Source: an uncultured Eubacteriales bacterium
GTDB taxonomy: Bacteria; Bacillota_A; Clostridia; Lachnospirales; Lachnospiraceae
Assembly: GCA_900321365.1 (NCBI GenBank)
Contig: ONVT01000226.1
Location: forward strand, 1 to 20,497
Reading direction: 5' to 3'
Length of the DNA stretch: 20,497 nucleotides
Within the stretch, counting starts at the first letter, position 1, and each line of letters starts with the position of its first letter. The notes under the pieces are model-generated. The model was not told the DNA's origin. It was given only the letters and a program-made list of their open reading frames with translations, and searched no databases. Position numbers and translations under genes: made by a program. Below are positions 1 through 7,679 of this stretch, in pieces.

Positions 1-2879
1 GCGGATACTATCTGTGCAGCAAAAAAAACAGTGAAGTATTATCCAAATTGGAATACATTGCCCGGGTCTATGAAGAACTGAAGACGGAAGAATGGAATTC
101 ATCAAAATGGTTTCGGGAAAATATGCAGGATAACCTGTATTTCATGCAGGCTGCGCTGAGAAGACTTGTCAGTAATGGGAAATATACGGGCCCGGAAACA
201 TTCCGGGATGGTGTAGTGGTACAGTTGAAAGACGGTCAGGTTCTCTTTCCGGAAGATGCCCCTCAGGAACTTCGGGATCTGACACCTCAGATGATCCGGG
301 ATGCGGCAGCATCCGTTCTGGACGGGCAGGAAGAGTATATAAAGCCGGATCAGTTTGCGGATTCGTTCCTGACGGCATCGCTTCCGCTTGAAGACGGAGA
401 AGAGAAGCAGTGTCTGGTGTCCGCAATTCCTGTAACAGAAGATCTGTACTATATTGGCTGGATCTCTCTTGATGAACTGAACAGCTACATACAGCTTCAC
501 AGCAATGCGCAGACGCTCCTGCAGGAAGCGGAAGCTGCTTCAAATGGACATTATGTCCTTCTGGAAAAAGATACAGACGGAAAACTGAAAACGCTGGAGT
601 ATCCGGACGCCATTGATAATCTCACCAGTGAAAAGCTGCAGGATGAGATTGCCAGACTGATGGAGGCCGGACATAATACCGGTACGATTCCGCCGGGGTA
701 TCTGTGTGTATGGAAGGAGATATCTGTTCCGGATGCCGATCATATCCTGGTGTTTCTTACGCCATATGATCCGATGTTTTTGTCTTCGCTTCCCAGGATT
801 GCGATTCTGATACTTGTCATGCTTCTGATCCTGGGTTCCCTGATTGTATATATAACCAGCGTACAGAAATGTGTGAAGAACCGTACGCTTCCCATCAAGG
901 ATCTGGAGGCATACCATCCGGAAAGAATCCGGAAAAAAGTTGTGGCAGCAGGTATCGCAGGGGCAGTGCTGATGCTGGGGACAGGCGCATTTGTCCAGGC
1001 GACAGGCCTGCTGCAGGATGAAACCCTGTCAAAGAAGGCTGAGATGAACCAGATCCTGGATTATATCAGGACGAATCAGGAAAAGAGTAATCAGGATACA
1101 AAAACGGAAGAGGAAGAATGGTATCTGTATTATGGGGAGAAGATGGCTGACCTGCTGTCAGAATATCCTCAGCTTTGTGACAGTGAAGTCCTCCAGGAGT
1201 TTTGTGACATTCTAAAAATTGATTACATCATGCTCTTTGATTCTCAGGGAAGAGAAACGTCATGTAATCTGGATTACTCGGGCTTCCGGCTTGGCAGTGG
1301 ACAGGGAGAAAACTCAGCTGATTTCCGCCGCCTGCTGCAGGGAGTTCCCAGTATTGTGCATCAGCCCTCCAAAGATCCTGTCACAGGACTGCAAAGACAG
1401 ATGATCGGTATATCCATGCCGGAGGATTCCAAAGAGGAGCCTCACGGGGCGGTCATGATGGCGCTTCTTCCGAAGCGGACACGGCGTACCCGGTCTGAGT
1501 GGGGGATCAACGATCAGCTGCATGCGCTGACCGGCGAGGGTGAACTCTATTTCGGAGCAGACAGTAAGACCGGCAAAATCCTGTATTCCAGTGATTCATC
1601 CCTTCTTAATACGGATATTGCCAGTTACGACATACCTCCGGACAGTCTGAAGGACGGATATATGGGATCTGCTTCGATCAGGGGAATCCGTTATTGTGTT
1701 ATCACAACGGTCTGGGAGAATATGATCTTCTATTACGCTGAAAGCCGGGCCCGTCTGTTTTCCAGCGTGATGCCCTTCGCGGTGAGTGCCGCTGTATGCT
1801 ATGTCATATCCTGTCTTGTAATGGCAGTGATTCTGCTGACAGGCTGTCAGGAAGAGGATTACCGGCAGTGTGTCCTTGCTCAGGAACAGGAGGGAAGTGC
1901 TCATGAATCAGATCGACTGCGGATAGCAGGCCTCATCCGGAAAAGGGACAATTCCTATGTGCTGTGGAATGACAAAACGCCGGAAGAGAAGACAAGAACA
2001 GCATTCAACATGATCCTGTTCATCGGGATGCTCATTCTGTTCTGCTTTGAAGCGTCCGGATGGGCAGAGTCTGTATACCAGGGCGTGTCCGTGTTCCGTT
2101 TTATCCTCAGTGGAAACTGGATGCGTGGAGTGAATCTGTTTTCCATCAGCGGGATCCTGCTCCTGGCCGCCGTGGCATTTGTGTCCGCGGTTGTTATCAA
2201 GGCCATACTTCGCTTTTTCCAGGTGTTTCTCGGAAAGAAAGGAAAAACCATATGCAAACTGGTCCACAGTTTCGTGGACTATGCTGCGGCATTGGTTGTC
2301 CTGTACTTCTCTCTGGAATATCTCGGGATGAATCCGGGAACCATACTGGCCGGACTGGGAATCGTGGGTATCGCCATATCCCTTGGTGCCAAGGATATGA
2401 TCACAGATATCTTTGCGGGCATTTCCATTGTGTTTGAAGACGCATTTAAAGTGGGAGAATATATCAATGTGGATGGGTTCCGGGGCAGAGTGGAATCCAT
2501 CGGGATCCGGATGACCCGGATCATTGGAAGCGGCGGAAACATTAAGATCGTGAATAATAAGGATATCCGGAATATCATCAACCTGAACAAGATGGATTCT
2601 GAAGCACAGGTATATATGAAAATTTCCGCAAATGAGTCGCTGGAAAAGGTCAGGGATGTGATGGAGAAAAACCTTCCGGAGATCGGGAAGAAGAACGACA
2701 GGATCATTTCCGGTCCGTATTACGCAGGAGTGACGGAACTTTCAGGGACTCAGATTACGATTCTGATCATTGCAAAATGCCAGGAGGAGGATCTTCATCC
2801 AGTCACAGGGTTCCTGAATGAGGAGGTCTATAAACTGCTGATGCGGGAAGGGATCTCCATACAGTATGTTCCGAGATAA
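1..2879 (+). CDS. MscS-family mechanosensitive ion channel with large sensor-like N-terminal region (5' end outside window)
   Basis: The reading frame is open from position 3 to the TAA at 2877-2879 with no stop before it, so the gene starts upstream of the window; TTG at 48 is only an internal codon. Hydrophobic segments lie near nt 788-856, 930-1012, 1765-1848, 2007-2065, 2140-2212, 2271-2330 and 2338-2437. The last, with GLGIVGIAISLGAKD and DIFAGISIVFED, matches the MscS pore helix; after it come FKVGEYINVDGFRGRVESIG and NNKDIRNIINLNKMD, the MscS beta domain. Before the channel there are two long soluble regions, about nt 3-787 and 1013-1764, each bounded by membrane segments and containing Cache-like strand/turn patterns such as IDYIMLFDSQGRETS. 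Known for the family: MscS channels open on membrane tension during osmotic downshift. The MscS core is clear; the Cache-like assignment is my inference from pattern only. Confidence 0.9.
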   Translation, partial: GYYLCSKKNSEVLSKLEYIARVYEELKTEEWNSSKWFRENMQDNLYFMQAALRRLVSNGKYTGPETFRDGVVVQLKDGQVLFPEDAPQELRDLTPQMIRDAAASVLDGQEEYIKPDQFADSFLTASLPLEDGEEKQCLVSAIPVTEDLYYIGWISLDELNSYIQLHSNAQTLLQEAEAASNGHYVLLEKDTDGKLKTLEYPDAIDNLTSEKLQDEIARLMEAGHNTGTIPPGYLCVWKEISVPDADHILVFLTPYDPMFLSSLPRIAILILVMLLILGSLIVYITSVQKCVKNRTLPIKDLEAYHPERIRKKVVAAGIAGAVLMLGTGAFVQATGLLQDETLSKKAEMNQILDYIRTNQEKSNQDTKTEEEEWYLYYGEKMADLLSEYPQLCDSEVLQEFCDILKIDYIMLFDSQGRETSCNLDYSGFRLGSGQGENSADFRRLLQGVPSIVHQPSKDPVTGLQRQMIGISMPEDSKEEPHGAVMMALLPKRTRRTRSEWGINDQLHALTGEGELYFGADSKTGKILYSSDSSLLNTDIASYDIPPDSLKDGYMGSASIRGIRYCVITTVWENMIFYYAESRARLFSSVMPFAVSAAVCYVISCLVMAVILLTGCQEEDYRQCVLAQEQEGSAHESDRLRIAGLIRKRDNSYVLWNDKTPEEKTRTAFNMILFIGMLILFCFEASGWAESVYQGVSVFRFILSGNWMRGVNLFSISGILLLAAVAFVSAVVIKAILRFFQVFLGKKGKTICKLVHSFVDYAAALVVLYFSLEYLGMNPGTILAGLGIVGIAISLGAKDMITDIFAGISIVFEDAFKVGEYINVDGFRGRVESIGIRMTRIIGSGGNIKIVNNKDIRNIINLNKMDSEAQVYMKISANESLEKVRDVMEKNLPEIGKKNDRIISGPYYAGVTELSGTQITILIIAKCQEEDLHPVTGFLNEEVYKLLMREGISIQYVPR

Positions 2880-2997
2880 GCAGCAGAGGACGCTAAGTCT
2901 CCGTAAGCAGTGGATCCTGGCGATGCTCCTGCTATGGTGTCTCGCAGAGGCAGTTCCGCAGCCGCGGGGTGGCGAGGGTGGGACTGGAAAATCGTGA
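2866..2997 (+). CDS. doubtful small ORF with signal-peptide-like hydrophobic stretch
   Basis: An ATG at 2866 overlaps the end of the MscS gene in another frame and opens a 43-codon frame ending with TGA at 2995-2997. It begins MFRDKQQRTLSLRKQW, follows with a hydrophobic run ILAMLLLWCLAEAV, and ends in a Gly-rich tail. The basic-then-hydrophobic order resembles a signal peptide with a short mature part, so it could be a tiny secreted peptide, the remnant of a truncated exported protein, or chance. A weak purine-rich stretch (GGAAGGGA region) lies upstream at somewhat long spacing. I do not recognise a family. Confidence 0.2.
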   Translation: MFRDKQQRTLSLRKQWILAMLLLWCLAEAVPQPRGGEGGTGKS

Positions 2998-3077
2998 ATC
3001 CGGATGCGGAAAGTGAAAAAAACAGCGCAAAGTGATCCTCAGCATGGTATGATAAAGAAGATTATACAGTTGGAAAC

Positions 3078-3105
3078 AAACCCGCTGTGCAAAAGAGCGG
3101 GATTT
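3078..3105 (+). terminator. weak hairpin, possible terminator or leader structure before galK
   Basis: CCCGCT (3081-3086) pairs with AGCGGG (3096-3101) across a 9-nt loop; adding AAA/TTT with one bulged A extends it to nine pairs. The T run after it is only three bases and then G-rich, so termination would be weak. It is the only clear structure I see in the 2880-3172 gap apart from the small ORF. Confidence 0.3.
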
Positions 3106-3172
3106 GGGACGGCAGAGTATCAGGGAGCACAGAAAAACGGACTACGGAAAGACTGCGATCGGAGGCTGCACT

Positions 3173-4450
3173 ATGAAACTGAATGAATGGAAGGAAAGAG
3201 TAAAAAGCACTGAATTTGTGGAGAAGATCCGTCCGCTCTACGCTGAGAAGGCGCAGGCAAACGCAGGACGCTACGGCGATCTTCTTGAGCTGTACGGGAG
3301 GACATTTTCAGACGGGGATGAGATTACACTTTTCTCCGCGCCGGGCAGAACGGAGATCGGCGGAAACCATACGGATCATGAGAACGGCAGGGTTCTGGCC
3401 GCTTCGGTGGATATGGATACCATCGCTGCCGTTTCCAGAACGGATGACAACCGGATCAGCATCCTGTCCGAGGGATATCCCATGTGCACGATCGACCTGG
3501 ATGACATGGCGATCCGGGAAGAAGAGGTGAATACCACCGCATCCCTGATCCGCGGTGTCGCCGCGAAATTCGCCTCGCTCGGATGCAGGGTCGGGGGCTT
3601 TCGCGCGGTGGCTACTTCCACGGTGCTTCCGGGCTCCGGCCTGAGCTCCTCTGCGGCGTTTGAGGTCCTCATCGGGAACATCATCAACCATCTGTTCTTT
3701 GAGGACAGGGTGGATGCCGTGAAGATCGCGCAGATCGGTCAGTACGCGGAGAATGTTTACTTCGGCAAGCCTTCCGGCCTGATGGATCAGACGGCCTCGT
3801 CGGTCGGCAACCTGATCACCATTGATTTTGCGGATCCGGAGAATCCGGTTGTCAGGAGACTGGATGTGGACTTTGAAAAATACGGCCTGAAGCTTTGTAT
3901 TATCAATTGCTGGGCGAGCCACGCGGACCTGACAGGGGAGTATGCCGCGATCCCCGTGGAGGAACAGAAGGTCGCGGGATACTTTGGAAAGAAAGTCCTC
4001 AGCCAGGTGGACAAGAGCGCATTTATGGACGCAATCCCTGCACTTCGGAAGGAATTCGGTGACAGGGCCGTTCTGAGGTGCATCCATTTTTACGGGGACA
4101 ATGAACGCGTGCCGCAGCAGGTGGAGGCGCTGGAGAGCGGGGATACCGCCCGCTTCCTTGAGCTGGTGAAGGAATCCGGCAGGTCCTCCTGGATGTACCT
4201 GCAGAATATCGTCCCGCTCGGGGCAAATGAACACCAGGAGATGGCGGTCGCGCTGGCGCTGTGCGACGATCTTCTGAAGGGCGCGGGGGCGTTCCGCGTA
4301 CATGGCGGCGGCTTTGCCGGAACCTGCCAGGCATTCGTCCCGGTGGAAATGATCGATGCGTTTACTTCACGCATGGATCAGCTGCTGGGCGAGGGAAGCT
4401 GCCATGTGCTCAACATCCGTCCGGTGGGCGGCACGGTTGTAGGAGAATAA
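3173..4450 (+). CDS. galK: galactokinase
   Basis: A GHMP-family sugar kinase of 425 residues that would phosphorylate galactose to galactose-1-phosphate with ATP in the cytoplasm, the first step of the Leloir pathway. The N-terminal signature is SAPGRTEIGGNHTDHENGR (residues 55-73), the ATP-binding glycine/serine loop is VLPGSGLSSSAA (151-162), GLMDQ (202-206) carries the expected catalytic Asp205, and VHGGGFAGT near the C-terminus is the third family motif. ATG 3173 is chosen because GGAGG at 3161-3165 sits seven bases before it; the frame stays open upstream to a TTG at 3104 without a good binding site. The sugar-binding motif reads GNHTD where most galactokinases have GEHTD. galE follows 108 bases later, which supports a galactose role. 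Substrate is inferred. Confidence 0.9.
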   Translation: MKLNEWKERVKSTEFVEKIRPLYAEKAQANAGRYGDLLELYGRTFSDGDEITLFSAPGRTEIGGNHTDHENGRVLAASVDMDTIAAVSRTDDNRISILSEGYPMCTIDLDDMAIREEEVNTTASLIRGVAAKFASLGCRVGGFRAVATSTVLPGSGLSSSAAFEVLIGNIINHLFFEDRVDAVKIAQIGQYAENVYFGKPSGLMDQTASSVGNLITIDFADPENPVVRRLDVDFEKYGLKLCIINCWASHADLTGEYAAIPVEEQKVAGYFGKKVLSQVDKSAFMDAIPALRKEFGDRAVLRCIHFYGDNERVPQQVEALESGDTARFLELVKESGRSSWMYLQNIVPLGANEHQEMAVALALCDDLLKGAGAFRVHGGGFAGTCQAFVPVEMIDAFTSRMDQLLGEGSCHVLNIRPVGGTVVGE

Positions 4451-4558
4451 GGAGCTGTCGAAAGAAAAGACCACTATCAGGCGGTTGGAAAACGCTGTAA
4501 CAGATGAGAGGGTGGCCCCGAAAGGGCAGGAAACCTGAGAACCACAGGAGGAGAGAGC

Positions 4559-5575
4559 ATGAGAATTCTCGTTACGGGCGGCGCCGGTTTTATCGGCAGC
4601 CATACATGTGTGGAACTACTGAATGCCGGATATGAGGTTACGGTCATTGACAACCTGTATAATTCCAGCGAGAAGGCAATTTACCGCGTGGAGGAGATCA
4701 CCGGGAAGAAGCTTGATTTTGTGGAGGGAGACATCCTGGACAAGGAATGTCTTGACGGGATTTTCTCAGGTCAGAAGATCGACGCGGTCATTCATTTTGC
4801 AGGCCTGAAGGCGGTCGGCGAATCCGTGCAGAAACCGGTGGAGTACTATTCGAACAACATCACCGGGACGCTTACCCTGGTGAAGAGCATGCGGGAGCAC
4901 GGATGCAAAAACATCATTTTCAGCTCCAGCGCGACGGTGTACGGTGATCCAGCGTTTGTCCCGATCACGGAGGACTGCCCGAAGGGAATCTGTACGAATC
5001 CCTATGGATGGACGAAATGGATGCTGGAGCAGATCCTGACGGATGTACATACCTCTGACCCTGAGTGGAATGTGATCCTTCTGCGCTATTTCAACCCGAT
5101 CGGCGCCCATCCGTCGGGGATGATCGGAGAGGATCCGAAGGGGATCCCGAACAACCTGGTGCCTTACATCGCGCAGGTCGCGATCGGCAAGCTGGAGAAG
5201 CTGAGTGTCTTCGGAAACGATTATGACACTCCGGACGGAACCGGCGTGCGTGACTATATCCATGTAGTGGATCTGGCCCGCGGCCATGTGAATGCGATCG
5301 CGAAGCTTGCCGACAGGGAGGGCGTTTCTGTCTATAACCTCGGAACCGGGCACGGGTACTCGGTGCTCCAGGTGGTTGACGCGTTCGGGAAGGCCTGCGG
5401 CCACCCGGTCCCCTATGAGATCCGGCCGCGCCGAGCCGGCGACATCGCCACCTGCTACTGCGATCCGGGGAAGGCGGCAAAAGAGCTGAACTGGACAGCA
5501 GAATTCGGGATCGAGGAGATGTGCAGGGATTCGTGGAACTGGCAGAGCAAGAACCCGAACGGATACAGGGACTGA
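4559..5575 (+). CDS. galE: UDP-glucose 4-epimerase
   Basis: A 338-residue short-chain dehydrogenase/reductase that interconverts UDP-galactose and UDP-glucose using bound NAD. The Rossmann loop [10 protein letters not shown] (residues 6-15) opens the protein; the catalytic set is Ser124 in SSSATVYG, Tyr149 and Lys153 in PYGWTKW, the same numbering as in the Escherichia coli enzyme. [12 protein letters not shown] and [10 protein letters not shown] are further GalE signatures, and the length matches the family. An AGGAGGAG binding site lies just before ATG 4559. With galK it forms a two-gene galactose unit; galT, which would link them, is not in the window. The gene is followed by a dyad at 5590-5624 and a terminator at 5651-5713, so transcription probably ends here. 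Confidence 0.97.
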   Translation: MRILVTGGAGFIGSHTCVELLNAGYEVTVIDNLYNSSEKAIYRVEEITGKKLDFVEGDILDKECLDGIFSGQKIDAVIHFAGLKAVGESVQKPVEYYSNNITGTLTLVKSMREHGCKNIIFSSSATVYGDPAFVPITEDCPKGICTNPYGWTKWMLEQILTDVHTSDPEWNVILLRYFNPIGAHPSGMIGEDPKGIPNNLVPYIAQVAIGKLEKLSVFGNDYDTPDGTGVRDYIHVVDLARGHVNAIAKLADREGVSVYNLGTGHGYSVLQVVDAFGKACGHPVPYEIRPRRAGDIATCYCDPGKAAKELNWTAEFGIEEMCRDSWNWQSKNPNGYRD

Positions 5576-5589
5576 TTCCCGGGAACCAC

Positions 5590-5624
5590 TGTAATTCTAT
5601 TACGATAAATCAAATAGAATTACA
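5590..5624. promoter_or_regulatory. perfect 12-bp AT-rich inverted repeat, operator-like
   Basis: TGTAATTCTATT (5590-5601) and AATAGAATTACA (5613-5624) are exact reverse complements separated by 11 bases. It begins 15 bases after the galE stop. The arms are AT-rich in a GC-rich neighbourhood and no T tract follows, so it is not a usual terminator; a protein-binding site or a structured 3' end are both possible. I do not recognise the regulator. Confidence 0.55.
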
Positions 5625-5650
5625 CTCTGTTATGGAAACCGTACAGGTGG

Positions 5651-5713
5651 AAAACTTGTCCGGCATGCAGGGCCAGAAGATCCTGCATGCCGGGTTGTCT
5701 TGTAAATGTTTTT
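5651..5713 (+). terminator. Rho-independent terminator after galE
   Basis: CCGGCATGCAGG (5660-5671) pairs perfectly with CCTGCATGCCGG (5682-5693) over a 10-nt loop. The stem is preceded by AAAA and followed by a T-rich stretch ending in five Ts at 5709-5713. It separates galK-galE from prmA. Confidence 0.8.
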
Positions 5714-5792
5714 GGACTGGTGCAATTGAAGGAAAAGACAGGATGGCCTGGTTATCTGCTGACAGGTCCGTATGCTTCAGAGGAGACAGATT

Positions 5793-6758
5793 ATGAAATG
5801 GACGAAGTTCCGGTTACAGACGACGACGCAGGCGGAGGACATTGTGATCTGCGCGCTGGCGGATGCCGGCGTGGAGGGGGCCCAGATTGAGGATAATGTC
5901 CCCCTGAGTGAATCGGACCTGCAGCAGATGTTTGTGGATATCCCGCTCACATCCGGGCCGGACGACGGCACGGCGTATCTGACGTTCTATCTGGACGAGG
6001 ATGCGGACGCGGACGGGGTGATCAGGCGGGTGGAGGAGGAGCTTGCCTCTCTTCGGCAGTTTTCCGACATCGGACCATGCACCATCGAGCGGTCTGAGAC
6101 CGAGGACAAGGACTGGATCAACAACTGGAAGCAGTATTTCCATTCCTTCTCGGTGGACGAGTTCCGGGTCATCCCTTCCTGGGAAAAGCCGGGGCCTGAG
6201 GATGCGGGAAAGCGGATCCTGCACATCGATCCGGGCACCGCGTTCGGAACCGGGATGCATGAGACCACGCAGCTGTGCATGAGGCAGCTGAAAAAGTATG
6301 TAACGAAGGGCTGCGAGGTTCTTGATGTCGGCACCGGAAGCGGGATTCTGGGGATTGTTGCCCTGATGCTCGGCGCCGGGCATGTGTTCGGAACAGACCT
6401 GGATCCGTGCGCGATGGACGCGGTGAAGGAGAATCTCCAGGCCAATGACATCGCCCCCGGGGACATGCAGGCTGTCATCGGGAATCTGATCGACGATCCC
6501 GCCATGCAGGAGCTGGCCGGATATGAGAAGTATGACATCGTTACGGCGAATATCCTTGCCCCGGTCCTGATCGAGCTGACCCCGCACGCGACGCCCTGCC
6601 TGAAGGAGGGCGGAATCTACATCACATCAGGGATTCTCGAAGGGAAGGAAGCAGGCGTCGTGGACGCCTGCGAGAAGGCGGGCCTGACGGTGGTCGAGGT
6701 GACACGACAGGGCGAGTGGGTCAGTGTAACCGCACGGAAGCTTCCTGTTCAGAAATAG
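5793..6758 (+). CDS. prmA: ribosomal protein L11 methyltransferase
   Basis: A 321-residue SAM-dependent methyltransferase predicted to methylate amino groups of ribosomal protein L11. The N-terminal substrate-recognition half ends with DWINNWKQYFHSF (residues 107-119). The PrmA signature DPGTAFGTGMHETT (146-159) and the SAM loop VLDVGTGSGILGI (176-188) follow, and the catalytic-region motif NILAPVL is at 253-259. ATG 5793 is preferred because AGAGGAG lies just upstream; an in-frame ATG at 5772 would add seven residues and lies before that binding site. rsmE follows after 74 bases, a pairing common in Firmicutes where both modify the ribosome. I see no strong promoter in the 80 bases between the galE terminator and the start. 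Confidence 0.97.
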   Translation: MKWTKFRLQTTTQAEDIVICALADAGVEGAQIEDNVPLSESDLQQMFVDIPLTSGPDDGTAYLTFYLDEDADADGVIRRVEEELASLRQFSDIGPCTIERSETEDKDWINNWKQYFHSFSVDEFRVIPSWEKPGPEDAGKRILHIDPGTAFGTGMHETTQLCMRQLKKYVTKGCEVLDVGTGSGILGIVALMLGAGHVFGTDLDPCAMDAVKENLQANDIAPGDMQAVIGNLIDDPAMQELAGYEKYDIVTANILAPVLIELTPHATPCLKEGGIYITSGILEGKEAGVVDACEKAGLTVVEVTRQGEWVSVTARKLPVQK

Positions 6759-6782
6759 TATATGAATCCTGTTTGTTATTTC

Positions 6783-6800
6783 CTCCGATTGTACCCGGCA
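6783..6800. repeat. shared intergenic motif, copy A (upstream of rsmE)
   Basis: CTCCGATTGTACCCGGCA lies in the gap between prmA and rsmE and matches 17 of 18 bases of the copy at 8868-8885 upstream of thiI. Both follow a T-rich stretch. It might be a promoter -35 region (TTGTAC) or a protein site; function unknown. Confidence 0.5.
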
Positions 6801-6832
6801 GAACATGCCATAGCAAAGGACAGGGGTCTTAG

Positions 6833-7588
6833 ATGCATCGTTTTTTCATTGAACCGGCAAATATCGATATGGAGAACGGGATCTGCAGGATTTCCGGAAG
6901 CGATGTGAACCACATCGGCAACGTTCTGCGCATGAAGAGCGGAGAACAGGTGCTGCTGAGCAGCGGCCGGAAGGACGATCCGGTGGAATATTTGTGCGAG
7001 ATCGAAGAGATCCGGAAGGACCTGGTGACAGCCCGGATTCTCGACATGCTAAGGAGCGCGGAGGAACTGCCATCGGACCTGTATCTGTTCCAGGCACTTC
7101 CGAAGGGAGACCGTTTTGAGACGGTGATTGAGAAGGGCGTGGAGCTCGGGGTGCACGGTATCATACCGGTGATGAGCGCGCGGACGGTCGTGAAGCTGGA
7201 TGAGAGCCGGGCCCGGAAGAAGACGGTGAGGTGGAATGCTCTCGCCCTCGCGGCGGCAAAACAGTCCAGGAGGTCATTTATCCCTGTGGTGGAGGCGCCC
7301 GCAGGCTGGAAGGAGGCCCTGGAGCGGGCGAGGGGGATTGACAGAATCCTGGTTCCGTATGAAAATGCGGAAGGAATTGCGCACACAAGGCAGGTGCTCC
7401 TGAGTCTGAAAAGAGGGGAGTCGGTCGGGATTTTCATCGGCCCCGAGGGAGGATTCGAGGAGAGCGAGATCCGGCAGCTTCAGGAGCTTGGCGCAGAGGT
7501 GATCACACTCGGACACCGGATCCTCAGGACGGACACGGCGGGCATCGCGGTGCTTTCCATGCTGATGCTCAGTCTGGAGGAGGACTGA
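6833..7588 (+). CDS. rsmE: 16S rRNA (uracil1498-N3)-methyltransferase
   Basis: A 251-residue SPOUT-class methyltransferase predicted to methylate U1498 of 16S rRNA. The N-terminal PUA-like part contains DVNHIGNVLRMKSGE (residues 24-38), followed by LFQALPKGDRFETVIEKGVE (85-104), typical of RsmE. The C-terminal knot region carries GPEGGFEESEI (203-213) and LGHRILRTDTAGI (226-238), the SAM-binding segments. Length equals the family norm. ATG 6833 has an AGGGG site a few bases upstream. The 74-bp gap before it contains an 18-nt motif repeated upstream of thiI, so a local promoter is possible in addition to read-through from prmA. Confidence 0.96.
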   Translation: MHRFFIEPANIDMENGICRISGSDVNHIGNVLRMKSGEQVLLSSGRKDDPVEYLCEIEEIRKDLVTARILDMLRSAEELPSDLYLFQALPKGDRFETVIEKGVELGVHGIIPVMSARTVVKLDESRARKKTVRWNALALAAAKQSRRSFIPVVEAPAGWKEALERARGIDRILVPYENAEGIAHTRQVLLSLKRGESVGIFIGPEGGFEESEIRQLQELGAEVITLGHRILRTDTAGIAVLSMLMLSLEED

Positions 7589-7645
7589 CAAGAGAGTGCT
7601 GAAGACGCGCATGAAGTCAGGAAGATTATTTTCATGACTGTTTGT

Positions 7646-7664
7646 GCCGCCGGCTGACGGCGGC
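7646..7664 (+). promoter_or_regulatory. GC-rich hairpin just before the cysteine desulfurase ribosome binding site
   Basis: GCCGCCG (7646-7652) and CGGCGGC (7658-7664) form a perfect 7-bp stem with a 5-nt loop. The ribosome binding site (TGAGGA, about 7669-7674) starts five bases after the stem, so the hairpin could modulate translation or stabilise a processed 5' end. No T tract follows. Confidence 0.4.
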
Positions 7665-7679
7665 GGAATGAGGATTGCA

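Noticed and set aside
3104..3172. Extension of galK to an upstream TTG
   Set aside because: The codons overlap the hairpin and the ribosome binding site; ATG 3173 with GGAGG seven bases before it is the better start.
3308..4303. Long open frame on the minus strand (331 codons) opposite galK
   Set aside because: It lies fully opposite a clear galactokinase; its product is rich in Arg, His and Pro with no recognisable domain, as expected from antisense of GC-rich coding DNA.
4511..4530. Small GCCC/GGGC hairpin between galK and galE as a terminator
   Set aside because: Only four pairs and no T tract; galK and galE are more likely co-transcribed.
5521..5796. Plus-strand open frame running from the end of galE into prmA
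   Set aside because: It crosses the dyad and the terminator hairpin in the gap, lacks a binding site and has no recognisable pattern.
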